This document shows, piece after piece, positions 17,109-26,625 of a DNA stretch of 64,000 nucleotides; positions within the stretch are counted from its first letter, which is position 1, and each line of letters opens with the position of its first letter. The stretch is taken from NCBI GenBank assembly GCA_002390225.1, contig DGOW01000075.1, positions 1 to 64,000 of the forward strand, read 5' to 3'. The stretch is from Gemmatimonadales bacterium UBA4456. Its GTDB lineage: Bacteria > Gemmatimonadota > Gemmatimonadetes > Longimicrobiales > Gaopeijiaceae. The position numbers and the translations under genes are program-made. The notes under the pieces are model-generated. The model did no database searches. It saw only the letters and a list, made by a program, of their open reading frames with translations, and had not been told where the DNA came from.

Positions 17109-18779
17109 TCAGGCTTCATGGACCGTCACCCCACCGACCACCGTCCGCACGATCTGGATCTCCTTGATGGCATCCGGATCCACGTCGTACGGGCTCTCGG
17201 CGAGCATCACGAAATCGCCGAGTTTTCCGGCCGAGATTGAGCCCTTCACGTCCTCTTCATGCGATGCATACGCGCCGTGCATCGTGCAGATCTTCAAGGC
17301 CTGATCGAGCGTGACACGCTGGCTCGGCCCCCAGACCCGGCCGGAGAAGTCCTTCCGGGTCACCATCGACTGAAGCGCCATCAGTGGCTCGTACGGGCCC
17401 GGGCTGTGATCCGAGGCTGGGGCGACCGGGATGCCGTAATCCATGAACGATTTGTGAGCGAACATCCACTCCATCTTCTCCTCGCCGTACTCGATCCACT
17501 TCTCACCGTGGTAGTGGGCGTAGGTGTAAAACGGCGCAGGGATGTAGCCACCGTCTGCGATTCGCCGAAGGAGGTCGGGGTTCACGAGTGAGCAGTGTTC
17601 GAGACGATGCCGCGTGTCGTCGCGCGGATACTCCCTGGCTATCCGCTCGTATGCGTTGAGCACCATATCAATGGTCACGTCGCCGTTCGCGTGGATCGCT
17701 ACCTGCCAGCCGGCCCGATGTGCCTGCTCCACGGCATCGTGGATCTCATCCTGCGTCATCGTCAGGATGCCGAAGTCATCAGGACGCCCCGCGTACGGTG
17801 TGCTCATGGCCATGGTCCGCTCCGACGCCGAGCCATCAGCGGCGAACTTTACCGGGCCGATACGCAGCCATTCATCGCCCATTCCCGTGCGCACCCCGGA
17901 CTGCATCAGCGCCGGGAACGTTGCGCCGCGGGCCATCAGGTTCATCCGTAGAGACAGTCCTCCGCTTGCACGGGCATCCTGATAGGCGATGAAGTCACTA
18001 CGGGAGGTCCCGGCCTGATGAACCGACGTGAGCCCCGAGGCGTTCATCGCGCGGCAGATCGCCCCCACCCCACGAGCACGCTCTTCCGGCGTCGATCCAC
18101 TGGGCACGTCGAACACGGCACGCGCTCGCTCTGCGACCTTTCCGGTCAGCCCCCCCTCGTCACGGTAGAAGTGCCCACCGAAGGGATCGCGGGTCTCGGC
18201 GGTGACTCCGGCGAGTTCGAACGCCATGGAGTTGTAGACACCCGTGTGCCCACCGCGATGCCCGACAACGATCGGATGATCCGTGGTCACCGCATCGAGG
18301 TCCACGCGGTTCAGCGGTCGACCTTCCTCCTGCTTCGTATCGTCGTACATGAAGCCGATGATCCACTCGCCCGGGGGCGTCGAGGCGGCTCGCTCGCGCA
18401 GCGCCTCCTGGATCCGAGCTACCGAGCCGAGGTTCGTGTTCACGTTCCGGAGCTCATTCAGGCCAGCGCCGGAGGGGTGGGAGTGGGCGTCGATGAAGCC
18501 GGGCAGGACCGTCATGCCCTCGGCATCGATCACGGTCGTGTTCGGCCCGGCCAGATTGCGGACATCCGACGTCGAGCCGACCGCAACAAAGCGCTCACTG
18601 TGGATCGCGAACGCCTCGGCGTTCGGATGCGCGTCGTCCTGAGTCAGAACGTTGCCGTTGACCACGATCAGATCGGGCGCTCCGGCATCACTCCCGCCAG
18701 GGGCACATCCGGTGGCGAGTCCGGCAGCAGCGGCGGCTGCGCCAAGTCCCAGGAATTGTCTGCGATCGAAGTCCGACAT
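17109..18779 (-). CDS. Amidohydrolase family protein (YtcJ-like), Tat-exported lipoprotein
   Basis: 556 residues from the ATG at 18779, four bases after a G-rich Shine-Dalgarno. The N-terminus has a twin-arginine signal (DRRQFLGLGAAAA) ending in a lipobox, LATGC, so the folded protein is probably exported and lipidated. The body matches the YtcJ subgroup: LPGFIDAHSHPSG near residue 100 (metal-binding His-x-His), VAIHANGDVTIDMVLNAYE and HRLEHCSLVNPD, then ASDHSPGPYEPL. Likely hydrolyses an amide or related C-N bond in the periplasm. It lies between the penicillin acylase and the SSS symporter on the same strand. Confidence 0.9.
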   Translation of the reverse strand: MSDFDRRQFLGLGAAAAAAGLATGCAPGGSDAGAPDLIVVNGNVLTQDDAHPNAEAFAIHSERFVAVGSTSDVRNLAGPNTTVIDAEGMTVLPGFIDAHSHPSGAGLNELRNVNTNLGSVARIQEALRERAASTPPGEWIIGFMYDDTKQEEGRPLNRVDLDAVTTDHPIVVGHRGGHTGVYNSMAFELAGVTAETRDPFGGHFYRDEGGLTGKVAERARAVFDVPSGSTPEERARGVGAICRAMNASGLTSVHQAGTSRSDFIAYQDARASGGLSLRMNLMARGATFPALMQSGVRTGMGDEWLRIGPVKFAADGSASERTMAMSTPYAGRPDDFGILTMTQDEIHDAVEQAHRAGWQVAIHANGDVTIDMVLNAYERIAREYPRDDTRHRLEHCSLVNPDLLRRIADGGYIPAPFYTYAHYHGEKWIEYGEEKMEWMFAHKSFMDYGIPVAPASDHSPGPYEPLMALQSMVTRKDFSGRVWGPSQRVTLDQALKICTMHGAYASHEEDVKGSISAGKLGDFVMLAESPYDVDPDAIKEIQIVRTVVGGVTVHEA

Positions 18780-18810
18780 CGTACCCCCCACGTGTGTTAC
18801 GAACTCATGT

Positions 18811-20289
18811 CTAGAACACTGGCCCCACGGCTTTCCGAACCGACTCGAGTTCGGCCACAGCCTCCTCGTTCGGCTTTGTGATGAGGCTCACCGCGATACA
18901 TACGATCAACCCTGCGAAGAAACCGGGGATCATCTCGTACAGCTCATAGAAATCGGCTTTGAAGAGCCGAACCCAGGCGACCGTGACCACGAACCCACCG
19001 ATCATGCCCGCGATCGCACCTTCCCGCGTCGTGCGCCTCCAGAAGAGCGAACACAGAACGACCGGGGTGAACGCACACGCGATCCCCGACCAGGCAAAGA
19101 GCACGAAGTCGAAGATCACACGCACTTCGAGGAGCGCGACCACCAAGCCAACGGCTCCGATCACGACAGTGACGCCTTTCCCCATCATCGACAGTGTTCG
19201 CTCCGAAGCAGTCGAGCCAAGCGCCTTCTGCACGACATCCCGGACCACGACGGACGAGGCGAGAATGAGCAGCGAGTCGACGGTCGACATGATGGCCGCA
19301 AGCACGACGACCAGGAAAATCCCGGTGAAGAACGCCGGAAAGAACGCCGCGCTCATTTGCGGGAGGATCGTCTCGGGGTCCAGCAGCCCCGGAAACAACG
19401 TCCGCCCCGCCATACCACCCAGGACCGCGCCCACATCGAATCCGATGACGCAGAGCACGGCCCAGAACCCACCGTTGACGATCTGCTTCTGGTCGCGCGC
19501 TGCCATGAAGCGGGTCAGAAGCTGCGGAGACCCCAGGAAGGCGAGCCCGATCGCCACCGAGCCCGCTGCGCTGATCACCCCCGCCAGCGTCAGGCCGTAC
19601 GACCCCATGGGGTCGAGCAGCGCGGGATCCTGCATCCGCAGGTTCGCGATCATCTCGCCCCAACCGCCAGCGTTCGCGATCCCCACGAAGGGGAGCGTGA
19701 TCAGGCAGCCGAGCATCAGAACACCTTGCAGGAAGTCCGAATACGCGACTGCCTTGAAGCCCCCGACGGTCGTATAGAAGAGGACGATCCCGAGTCCAAT
19801 CCACACGCCTGTCGTGTACCCCGTCCCGAGGAAGGAGTCGAACGCTTTGCCCGACGCGGTGAGCTGTGCCGCGGTGTACGCCATCACCATGCTCAGGATG
19901 ATGATGGCGGAGATCCAGCGGAACGCGTTCGAGGTGTCGCGAAAGCGTTGGGTCAGATAGTCGGGCACCGTGATGGCGTCGTAGCGGTCAGTGTACTCCT
20001 TGAACGGGCGCGCAACCCAGACCCACGCGCAGGCGACACCGAGCACCTCGCCCATGATGATCCAGAAGGCATGCACACCGATCGCGTACCCCATACCGGT
20101 GAGCCCAAGGAGCAGCCAGGCGCTCTCACCCGTCGCGTTCGAGCTGAAAGCGATCACCCACGCTGGCAATTTCTTACCCGCGACGTAGTAGCCCTTCAGG
20201 TCACCCGATTCTCGCCCGCCCCAGAAGCCGATCGCAAGCAAGATCAGCAGATAGCCGATAACGACGCCGAGAATGGTAGCTGAGGTCAC
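18811..20289 (-). CDS. Sodium:solute symporter (SSS family, PutP-like)
   Basis: 492 residues with about 13 hydrophobic segments. Typical features are GYYVAGKKLPAWVIAFSSNATGESAWLLLG near the N-terminus (the SSS resting-state and Na+-site region), ITVPDYLTQRF, and TVDSLLILASSVVVRD in the second Na+-site helix. PutP-type members import proline or other small organic anions with Na+. Its start overlaps the stop of a 31-residue membrane peptide gene by four bases (ATGA). The context of amidohydrolases and peptidases suits uptake of released amino acids. Confidence 0.93.
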   Translation of the reverse strand: MTSATILGVVIGYLLILLAIGFWGGRESGDLKGYYVAGKKLPAWVIAFSSNATGESAWLLLGLTGMGYAIGVHAFWIIMGEVLGVACAWVWVARPFKEYTDRYDAITVPDYLTQRFRDTSNAFRWISAIIILSMVMAYTAAQLTASGKAFDSFLGTGYTTGVWIGLGIVLFYTTVGGFKAVAYSDFLQGVLMLGCLITLPFVGIANAGGWGEMIANLRMQDPALLDPMGSYGLTLAGVISAAGSVAIGLAFLGSPQLLTRFMAARDQKQIVNGGFWAVLCVIGFDVGAVLGGMAGRTLFPGLLDPETILPQMSAAFFPAFFTGIFLVVVLAAIMSTVDSLLILASSVVVRDVVQKALGSTASERTLSMMGKGVTVVIGAVGLVVALLEVRVIFDFVLFAWSGIACAFTPVVLCSLFWRRTTREGAIAGMIGGFVVTVAWVRLFKADFYELYEMIPGFFAGLIVCIAVSLITKPNEEAVAELESVRKAVGPVF

Positions 20290-20381
20290 CGTTCACGCCT
20301 CCGAGCCAGCATGAAGGCGACTTCGAGTCCAAGGCCCAGGCCGATGGAAACGATCAGGAGGATCCAGGCGTCAAGGGGCAT
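20286..20381 (-). CDS. Symporter small accessory protein (31 residues)
   Basis: A very short gene from an ATG at 20381 to a TGA that overlaps the symporter start (ATGA). The peptide is a single transmembrane helix, LDAWILLIVSIGLGLGLEVAF, followed by a basic tail, MLARRRER. GGAGA lies nine bases upstream. Tiny single-pass proteins encoded immediately before SSS symporters are a recognised but little-studied class. The overlap, RBS and topology are what I see; a role as symporter subunit is inferred from position. Confidence 0.7.
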   Translation of the reverse strand: MPLDAWILLIVSIGLGLGLEVAFMLARRRER

Positions 20382-20766
20382 GATCAGGGCTCTCCAGCGT
20401 AAGTGAGATCGGCACAGCAGCATCCTGCGCGAGCTGCGCCGAGCGATCATCATGTCGGTGGGGGATGGGACTGAGCAATGCCCGAGACCGTATGCACCCC
20501 CAGCCAGTTCTGGAGCAAGATCCCGGCCAGCGTGATCGTCGAGGCCGTGGACGGACGCTGAGTCAGTTTGCTCAGCACTCGTAAGGACCATCCCAACCGT
20601 GCCCGGCGGCAAAGCCACACCCGTTTCGACACCGAAGCCCAGGCACGAGATATCCGATGCACGGGCGACCGATGCAAATCGGGGAACAGACCGCGAAGCA
20701 GATCACGTACCGTGATCCGCTGGTGATCCGGATCCATCACGAGCAGTTCCTAGACCATCGCCCGCA
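20382..20766. other. 385-base stretch without a secure gene, possible degraded coding remnant
   Basis: Between the aminotransferase and the symporter pair, all on the minus strand. Two minus-strand frames look partly protein-like (one with RITVRDLLRGLFPDLHR, the next with CLGFGVETGVALPPGTVGMV), as if one coding sequence had slipped frame, but neither matches a family I can name. No terminator or tRNA seen. Confidence 0.35.
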
Positions 20767-22086
20767 TCAGGCGCCCACCTTGTCGATCGCCCTCCCAAGC
20801 TTCTCGATCCCCTCCGCCATCTCCTCTTCCGTGATCAGCAACGAAGGCCCAATCCGCACGACCGTGCCGTGCAGGCCGCCGAGCCCGATCAACACACCCT
20901 CCTCGCGCGACGCCTCCATCAGCTTCTTCGTGCGATCCAGGTCCGGCTCTTTCGAGACCGGATCCTTCACAATCTCGATGGCCTGCATGAGCCCCATTCC
21001 GCGCACGTCCCCCATCCACGGATGGCGCGTCTGCATCTCCTCGAGCGCTGTGCGAAGCTGTGCCCCGCGAGCGCTCGCGTTGTGAGGAGCGTCATGGTCA
21101 CGGAGCTCGTCCTGCGTCGCGCACATTGCCGCCATCGACACCGGGTTGCCGCCGAAGGTCGAGATGTGCTTGCCCTGCCACCGATGTGCGATCTCATCGG
21201 TCGTGACCGTGGCCCCGACCGGAGCGCCGTTCGCAATACCCTTCGCCATCACCATGATGTCCGGCTCGACGCCGTGGTGCTGGATGCCGAACCAGTGCTC
21301 GCCACACCGCCCGAAACCGGCTTGGACCTCGTCGATGACGAGAAGGCCACCGTAATGTCGAATGACCTCGGCCGCTTTCTCGAAATAGCCCGGCGGCGGC
21401 ACGACGTATCCGGCCACGCCCATGACGGTCTCGGCGATGAACGCTGCGGGGCGACCATTGGTCGTGGTAACGATCACCTCTTCGAGGTCGTCAACGAACT
21501 TGTCGACGCACGTATCGTCGCACGGCGTCTTGAACGGGCACCGATACAGGTTAGGCGACTTCGCGTGTTTGATGCCGGCTACCGGAGTCGCGAGCGGACG
21601 CCAGCCCGAGTGGGCAGTCACACTCGTCGCCATGAACGAGCGCCCGTGGTATCCCACCCGGAGCGCAATGATCTCTGTCCGACCCGTAGCCAGGCACGCC
21701 ATCATGAGCGCAGTCTCGATCGCCTCGGTGCCCGAATTGCTGAAGAACGTGCGCCGGAGTGCGCCCGGTGCGATGTCCGCGATCTTCCGCGCGGCCTCGA
21801 CATGCATCTCGTGACCGTAGAGCGTCGAGACATGCCCGAGTTTCCTCATCTGGGCGATCGTCGCCTCTTCGACCCGCGGGTTACAATGCCCGACGGAGGT
21901 CGTGAGGATACCGGCAAAGAGGTCGAGGTACTCGCGGCCCTCAGGGTCCTTCACCCGCACGCCGTCACCTTCTACGAGGACGAGCGGCTCCTTGTACAAG
22001 TGGAGCATACCCGGGAGCAGGAACTCATGACGACCATGAATCGTCTCGGCGCTGGTCACGTCTCGAGCGAGGGATGGTGAGGTCAT
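20767..22086 (-). CDS. Class III aminotransferase (alanine-glyoxylate aminotransferase 2-like)
   Basis: 439 residues. PLP motifs are LLVIDEVQAGFGRCGEHW (Asp binding the pyridine nitrogen) and DIMVMAKGIANG with the Schiff-base lysine; NSGTEAIETALMM binds phosphate. The overall pattern, including HFSTFGGNP-type HISTFGGNPVSMAA and the N-terminal LYKEPLVLVEGDG, is closest to AGXT2-like enzymes that move amino groups from alanine, beta-alanine or beta-aminoisobutyrate to glyoxylate or pyruvate. The next gene upstream on the strand is MmsA, which would oxidise malonate or methylmalonate semialdehyde made by such a transaminase, so the pair fits beta-alanine, valine or pyrimidine catabolism. Confidence 0.9.
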   Translation of the reverse strand: MTSPSLARDVTSAETIHGRHEFLLPGMLHLYKEPLVLVEGDGVRVKDPEGREYLDLFAGILTTSVGHCNPRVEEATIAQMRKLGHVSTLYGHEMHVEAARKIADIAPGALRRTFFSNSGTEAIETALMMACLATGRTEIIALRVGYHGRSFMATSVTAHSGWRPLATPVAGIKHAKSPNLYRCPFKTPCDDTCVDKFVDDLEEVIVTTTNGRPAAFIAETVMGVAGYVVPPPGYFEKAAEVIRHYGGLLVIDEVQAGFGRCGEHWFGIQHHGVEPDIMVMAKGIANGAPVGATVTTDEIAHRWQGKHISTFGGNPVSMAAMCATQDELRDHDAPHNASARGAQLRTALEEMQTRHPWMGDVRGMGLMQAIEIVKDPVSKEPDLDRTKKLMEASREEGVLIGLGGLHGTVVRIGPSLLITEEEMAEGIEKLGRAIDKVGA

Positions 22087-22105
22087 CGTACGTATCGGGT
22101 TGAGG

Positions 22106-23599
22106 TTATGAGCTGCTCTTCGGCAGGTTGTGCGGATCGGCCTTCACCGCCGACCATCGCGAGATCACGACGCGCTGATCCGTATAGAATGCAATACCAT
22201 CCTTCCCTGCGGCCTTCAGATCGCCGAAGAACGACTGCCGTGAACCACCGAACGGGAAGAAGGCCATCGGGGCGGCAACCCCGATGTTGATGCCGATCAT
22301 GCTGATTCCAGCCTGGTAGCGGAACTCCCGCGCGGCGTGACCGCTCGTCGTGAAGAGCGAGCAGGCGTTGCCGTATCGATTCTGGTGCATCATCGCGATG
22401 GCGTCCTCGACACTGTCCGCACGATTGATACTGGCCACCGGGCCGAAAATCTCTTCGCTCACGATCGACATGTCCGGAGCCACGTCTTCGAAAACCGTGG
22501 GTCCGACCCAGAACCCATCCTCCAGCCCCTCGACCGTGGCTCCCCGACCATCCAGGGAGAGCCTAGCCCCATCGGCCACACCCTGGTCGATGAACGAATT
22601 CACCTTGTCACGATGTGCACCAGAGATGACCGGGCCCATCTGCGTCGCAGTATCGAGCCCATCCCCGATCCGAATCGAGGAGGCATAGTCCAGAATCCGT
22701 TCACGGATCTGGTGGTGCGCATCGCCGACACCGACGACTACGCTCCCCGCGAGGCAGCGTTGTCCCGATGATCCGAAGATAGAGCTGGCGCACGCATCGA
22801 GCGTCGCGTCCATGTCGGCATCCGGCAGGACGATCAGGAAGTTCTTCGCCCCACCGAGGGTCTGTACGCGCTTACCTGCTGCCGAAGCGCGCGTGTACAC
22901 GATCTTCGCGACGTCACTCGAGCCGACGAATGACACGCCGACGATGTCCGGGTGGTCGCACATCGTCTCGACGACCTCACGACCACCATGCACGACATTG
23001 AGGACGCCGTCCGGGAGCCCGGCCTCGCGAGCGAGTGCGACGATCTTCTGATGCGTTAGCGGATCCTGCTCGCTCGGCTTGAGCACCACCGTATTGCCCG
23101 TCGCGACGGCGTAGGGCCAGAACCACAGCGGGATCATGACCGGGAAGTTATAAGGCGTAATGATGCCGAAGACACCAAGGGGCTGACGCCACGAAGCGGA
23201 GTCGATCCCTGTCGAAATCTCCTCGACTGTGTCCCCCATCATGAGCGTAGGGACGCCGCATGCGTGCTCGACGTTCTCGATCCCTCGCTGCACTTCCCCA
23301 CGGGTCTCGGCGAGGATCTTTCCGTGTTCTTTGGTGAGCTGGACAGCCAACTCTTCCTTGTGCTCCTCGAGCAACGCCTTCAGGCGAAAGAGGACGCGCG
23401 CCCGCACCGGCGACGGCGTCGCGCGCCATGACGGGAACGCCGCCCTGGCCGCCTGCACTGCGGCGTCCACGTCGGTGGATGTCGAGAGCGGCACCTGAGC
23501 GATCTCTGCTCCGGACGCCGGGTTCTTGATGGAGAGCGTCTCGGTCGATGACGCCTCGCGCCACCCTCCTCCGACGTAGTTTTGAACGACTGAGCTCAT
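22106..23599 (-). CDS. mmsA: CoA-acylating methylmalonate-semialdehyde dehydrogenase
   Basis: 497 residues of the aldehyde dehydrogenase fold. The catalytic Cys is in SSGQRCLAGSVVV. The GGAKN segment (QTLGGAKNFLIV), in place of the ELGGK general-base Glu motif of ordinary aldehyde dehydrogenases, is the hallmark of MmsA, as is TPYNFPVMIPLWFWP. Converts methylmalonate or malonate semialdehyde, NAD+ and CoA to propionyl-CoA or acetyl-CoA in valine, myo-inositol or beta-alanine breakdown. It lies 20 bp upstream of the AGXT2-like aminotransferase on the same strand, which suggests a shared operon and sequential reactions. Confidence 0.94.
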   Translation of the reverse strand: MSSVVQNYVGGGWREASSTETLSIKNPASGAEIAQVPLSTSTDVDAAVQAARAAFPSWRATPSPVRARVLFRLKALLEEHKEELAVQLTKEHGKILAETRGEVQRGIENVEHACGVPTLMMGDTVEEISTGIDSASWRQPLGVFGIITPYNFPVMIPLWFWPYAVATGNTVVLKPSEQDPLTHQKIVALAREAGLPDGVLNVVHGGREVVETMCDHPDIVGVSFVGSSDVAKIVYTRASAAGKRVQTLGGAKNFLIVLPDADMDATLDACASSIFGSSGQRCLAGSVVVGVGDAHHQIRERILDYASSIRIGDGLDTATQMGPVISGAHRDKVNSFIDQGVADGARLSLDGRGATVEGLEDGFWVGPTVFEDVAPDMSIVSEEIFGPVASINRADSVEDAIAMMHQNRYGNACSLFTTSGHAAREFRYQAGISMIGINIGVAAPMAFFPFGGSRQSFFGDLKAAGKDGIAFYTDQRVVISRWSAVKADPHNLPKSSS

Positions 23600-23638
23600 A
23601 ATTGCTGCGGTTGAATGAACGAAGCTGAAGGTGAGGCT

Positions 23639-25222
23639 CTACTGCATCCTTGGGCTATCGGACGACCGTCGTGTCGCAGGGCTACACGTCGGCCATTGGC
23701 CAGGCTGACCATTGCGGCCCGCGATGACGGTACGACGCGTGCGATCGACGAACTCCGGATCCTCGGCTGCCAGATACGTCAATGAGGCTGTGAGGACCGC
23801 GTTGTTCTTCAGATCGTCGAAGACGAGCTTGTCGTAGGTGTCCCGATGTGTGTGCCACGTGTGTGAGCCGTAGTCCCACGAGAGCGCACCAAGGCTGAAG
23901 CCCGGAGCCCCATGGCACACGAACGAGGCATAGTCGGATCCGCCGCTACCCGGGTTACCAGGGAGGTCCATTTCGACATACTGTCCTACCTCGGCCGGTA
24001 CCCTCGACATCCATCGGGCGACGGAAGGAACCGCCCCCACCAGGCCCTGAGCAGAGAGACGCACGATCCGTCCCGTTCCGTTGTCCTGGTTCCACAGGGC
24101 CTGTAGTCCCTCCACGACCTCAGGGTGATCCTCCGTGTAGGCGCGTGAGCCGTTGAGCCCCTGCTCCTCGCCACTCCAGAGCCCGATCAGAATCGTACGC
24201 TTCGGGTTCGGATACGCAGCCTGAAGAATCCGCATCGTCTCCATCATGAGGACCGAGCCGGAGCCATTATCGGTCGCACCCGACCCCCCCTCCCACGAAT
24301 CGAAGTGGGCGGACAGCATGACGTACTGGTCCGGCCATTCCGTCCCCGGGATCTCGCCGATGACATTGAAGACCGGGACCTCGCCGCGGTTCTCGGACTC
24401 GGCGGTAAGCCGCAGCACCGGCTCCTGCCCCTCGGAGACCAGCCGAAACACCAGACCGTAGTCCTCACACCCAAGCTCGAAGGTCGGCGTTTCCCTATTG
24501 TAGGCGTTGAAGACACGGGTCGTCCCGAACGAGCCCGGCCACTGTGAGGTGATGATCCCCGCTGCGCCGGCCTCTTCGAGCTGCTGATGCAGATCACGAC
24601 GGCGTCCGTCCTGAGAGCCGGTGTTCGCCAAACTCTCGTTCCAGGTCCGCTGCCCCATCATACGCTCCCGGGACATCCGCTCGGCCGAACCCTCCATGGC
24701 GAATTCTTCCCACTGCTCATCCGCCCGGCAGGTGGGCTGCGGATACGACATCATCACATACCTGCCCGACACCGTCCCGAGGAAGCGCGCCCAATCGGCC
24801 GGTGTGTTGATCTCGGGAAGGTGCGTGACACCCCCTTCGACCGGGCGACCGTCCGTTCCGGGGCTCCACGCTAGAATACGCCCTTCGAGTGAACGGACCC
24901 GCGGTGAAATCAGGTCGACGTGGCTGACGCCTCGATCCCAGCCTTCCCACGTTCCATACTCCTCCAACTCGGCCTGGACACCCCACGAGCGGAGCGTCTC
25001 GACCGCCCACTCCTGGGCACGCTCCATCTGGGGCGACGCAGTCAACCGCGGGCCCACCGCGTCCAGGAGTACCTGCGACAGCTCTGCGAACTGCGAGTTG
25101 TTCATCCCTTCGTCCCAGATCCTCTGCAGGACCGGGTCGCTATCTGCCAGACGCTGAGCTTCGACACGGGTCGCCGGAAGCAGCAAAGCCGCTGCCACGA
25201 TCAGCAAGGTCGTCCGTTTCAT
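23639..25222 (-). CDS. Secreted M28 family zinc metallopeptidase
   Basis: 527 residues with a Sec signal peptide (cleavage near ATRVEAQ). Dizinc ligands follow the M28 order: His and Asp in LSAHFDSWEGGSGATDNGSG, catalytic Glu-Glu in LWSGEEQGLNGS, Asp in WNQDNGTG and the last His in SHTWHTHRDTYDKL. The segment around residues 130-300 corresponds to the inserted PA-like domain. Probably an extracytoplasmic aminopeptidase or carboxypeptidase. A 60-base intergenic gap separates it from the P1 peptidase upstream. Confidence 0.92.
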   Translation of the reverse strand: MKRTTLLIVAAALLLPATRVEAQRLADSDPVLQRIWDEGMNNSQFAELSQVLLDAVGPRLTASPQMERAQEWAVETLRSWGVQAELEEYGTWEGWDRGVSHVDLISPRVRSLEGRILAWSPGTDGRPVEGGVTHLPEINTPADWARFLGTVSGRYVMMSYPQPTCRADEQWEEFAMEGSAERMSRERMMGQRTWNESLANTGSQDGRRRDLHQQLEEAGAAGIITSQWPGSFGTTRVFNAYNRETPTFELGCEDYGLVFRLVSEGQEPVLRLTAESENRGEVPVFNVIGEIPGTEWPDQYVMLSAHFDSWEGGSGATDNGSGSVLMMETMRILQAAYPNPKRTILIGLWSGEEQGLNGSRAYTEDHPEVVEGLQALWNQDNGTGRIVRLSAQGLVGAVPSVARWMSRVPAEVGQYVEMDLPGNPGSGGSDYASFVCHGAPGFSLGALSWDYGSHTWHTHRDTYDKLVFDDLKNNAVLTASLTYLAAEDPEFVDRTRRTVIAGRNGQPGQWPTCSPATRRSSDSPRMQ

Positions 25223-25275
25223 CGTCCTCTCGTCCTGTTCGTCTTCGTCTGCGCGGCCGACTGTCGGCCACGGGG

Positions 25276-26625
25276 TCAGTGCTGCGGTCGATATCCTTCC
25301 CGGGCTTCGTTCACTCGGGACATGACCTCCCGGAGTCGGTCCTGAGGAAGCGCCGGTACAGTGTAGCCGTTGATGCCCGTGAGTGTCCCGGCAGCGAGCA
25401 TCGCGTTGAGGATCGCCTCCTCGGTCGCATGCACCGAGGCGGAGATCAGTCCATTGATCTGATCATTGGGCAGCATCTCCAGGCGCACTGACTCGGCCCG
25501 CTGGGCGGCAGCCGCCCGATTCGCAGTCGAGAACCCGATGAAGATGTCGCCCGAGCCGTTGTACCCCATCCCCCCGATACGGGCGAGCCCCATGGTCGTG
25601 CGCGTTACGAGACGCTTGATCTGGTTCGGGAGGAGCGGCGCATCTGTAGCCAGAACGATGATGATCGAGCCAGACCCGTCCGGGATCGGATCGAGAAGCC
25701 CACCGGCGTCCGTGAACCCGGTCTCGAGCTGTGGGTCGCCACCATTCGAACACCACGGCACGCCACTCCGGCGCGCGTCGGCGGGAATCGACCGATCCGC
25801 GTAGCACGCATACGGCTCGGGCATCATCTCGCCAACAGGAGCACCGGCGATCCGCAGGTCCTCACGTGCGCCCTGGTTGCACTGCACGAGGATCCCGATC
25901 GTATACGGACCTACGAGCCGGGAAGCGGACCCGATGCCGCCCTTGAATCCATGACAGCGCATCCCGGTCCCGCCACCGACAGCACCCTGTTCAACCGGTC
26001 CACCCCGTGCGCCGTCGAGCGCCTCGAAGGTGTGCTCGGCCGTGACATGGAAGCCGTTGATGTCATTGAGGCTTCCGTCGTACGTCTCGGCTACGACCGG
26101 CAGAGCCCAGAGGAAGCTCGGATCCCGATCCCGCTGCCATGCGATGACGGCATCACGTACGATGCCTACGCTGTGTGTGTTCGTGATCATGATCGGGCCT
26201 TCCAGGATACCCGAATGCTCGATCCATGTCGTACCCGTCATCTCGCCGTTGCCGTTCAGGCTAAACCAGGCCGCAAACACCGAGTCCCCTGCCTCGCGGC
26301 CCCGCGGAAGGATCGCGGTCACGCCGGTCCGTACCGGACCTTCACCGACAATCAGGCGGCCCTCACCCTCGATGACCGTGGTGTGTCCGACTTCGACGCC
26401 CTCGACGTCTGTAATCGCATTGTTCGGACCAGTCTCACCAGTGAGACGAACGCCCAGAGCCCTCGCGTCCGGGACGTTCTGTCCCGAGGCGAGCCCGACG
26501 AAGAGCACGAGCATGACGCCGAGCAGGAACGCGACCACGATCCATCGAGTAGTGCCTTGCCGGATCAGACGAGCCCGGACCTCGGCCAGGCCCGTGTCTT
26601 TCCGTCGGTTTCGGGGGATGATCAA
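25276..26625 (-). CDS. P1 family peptidase (DmpA/BapA-like aminopeptidase)
   Basis: 449 residues. An N-terminal membrane-spanning signal (WIVVAFLLGVMLVLFVGLASGQ) targets it outside the cytoplasm. Family features include NAITDVEGVEVGHTTV, GVTAILPRG, and GAVGGGTGMRCHGFKGGIG followed by SASR, the region containing the autocleavage site and nucleophile of this Ntn-type family. Enzymes release N-terminal D- or L-amino acids or beta-amino acids from peptides. Its start overlaps the stop of the EVE gene by four bases. Adjacent M28 and M24 peptidases suggest peptide use. Confidence 0.92.
   Translation of the reverse strand: MIIPRNRRKDTGLAEVRARLIRQGTTRWIVVAFLLGVMLVLFVGLASGQNVPDARALGVRLTGETGPNNAITDVEGVEVGHTTVIEGEGRLIVGEGPVRTGVTAILPRGREAGDSVFAAWFSLNGNGEMTGTTWIEHSGILEGPIMITNTHSVGIVRDAVIAWQRDRDPSFLWALPVVAETYDGSLNDINGFHVTAEHTFEALDGARGGPVEQGAVGGGTGMRCHGFKGGIGSASRLVGPYTIGILVQCNQGAREDLRIAGAPVGEMMPEPYACYADRSIPADARRSGVPWCSNGGDPQLETGFTDAGGLLDPIPDGSGSIIIVLATDAPLLPNQIKRLVTRTTMGLARIGGMGYNGSGDIFIGFSTANRAAAAQRAESVRLEMLPNDQINGLISASVHATEEAILNAMLAAGTLTGINGYTVPALPQDRLREVMSRVNEAREGYRPQH

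Noticed and set aside
18652..20283. Plus-strand frame of 543 codons opposite the SSS symporter
   Set aside because: His/Arg/Asp-rich, antisense to a clear membrane transporter; a codon-bias shadow.
20286..20618. 110-codon version of the small symporter companion
   Set aside because: The extra N-terminus has no membrane or domain pattern; the ATG at 20381 with an RBS gives the plausible 31-residue peptide.
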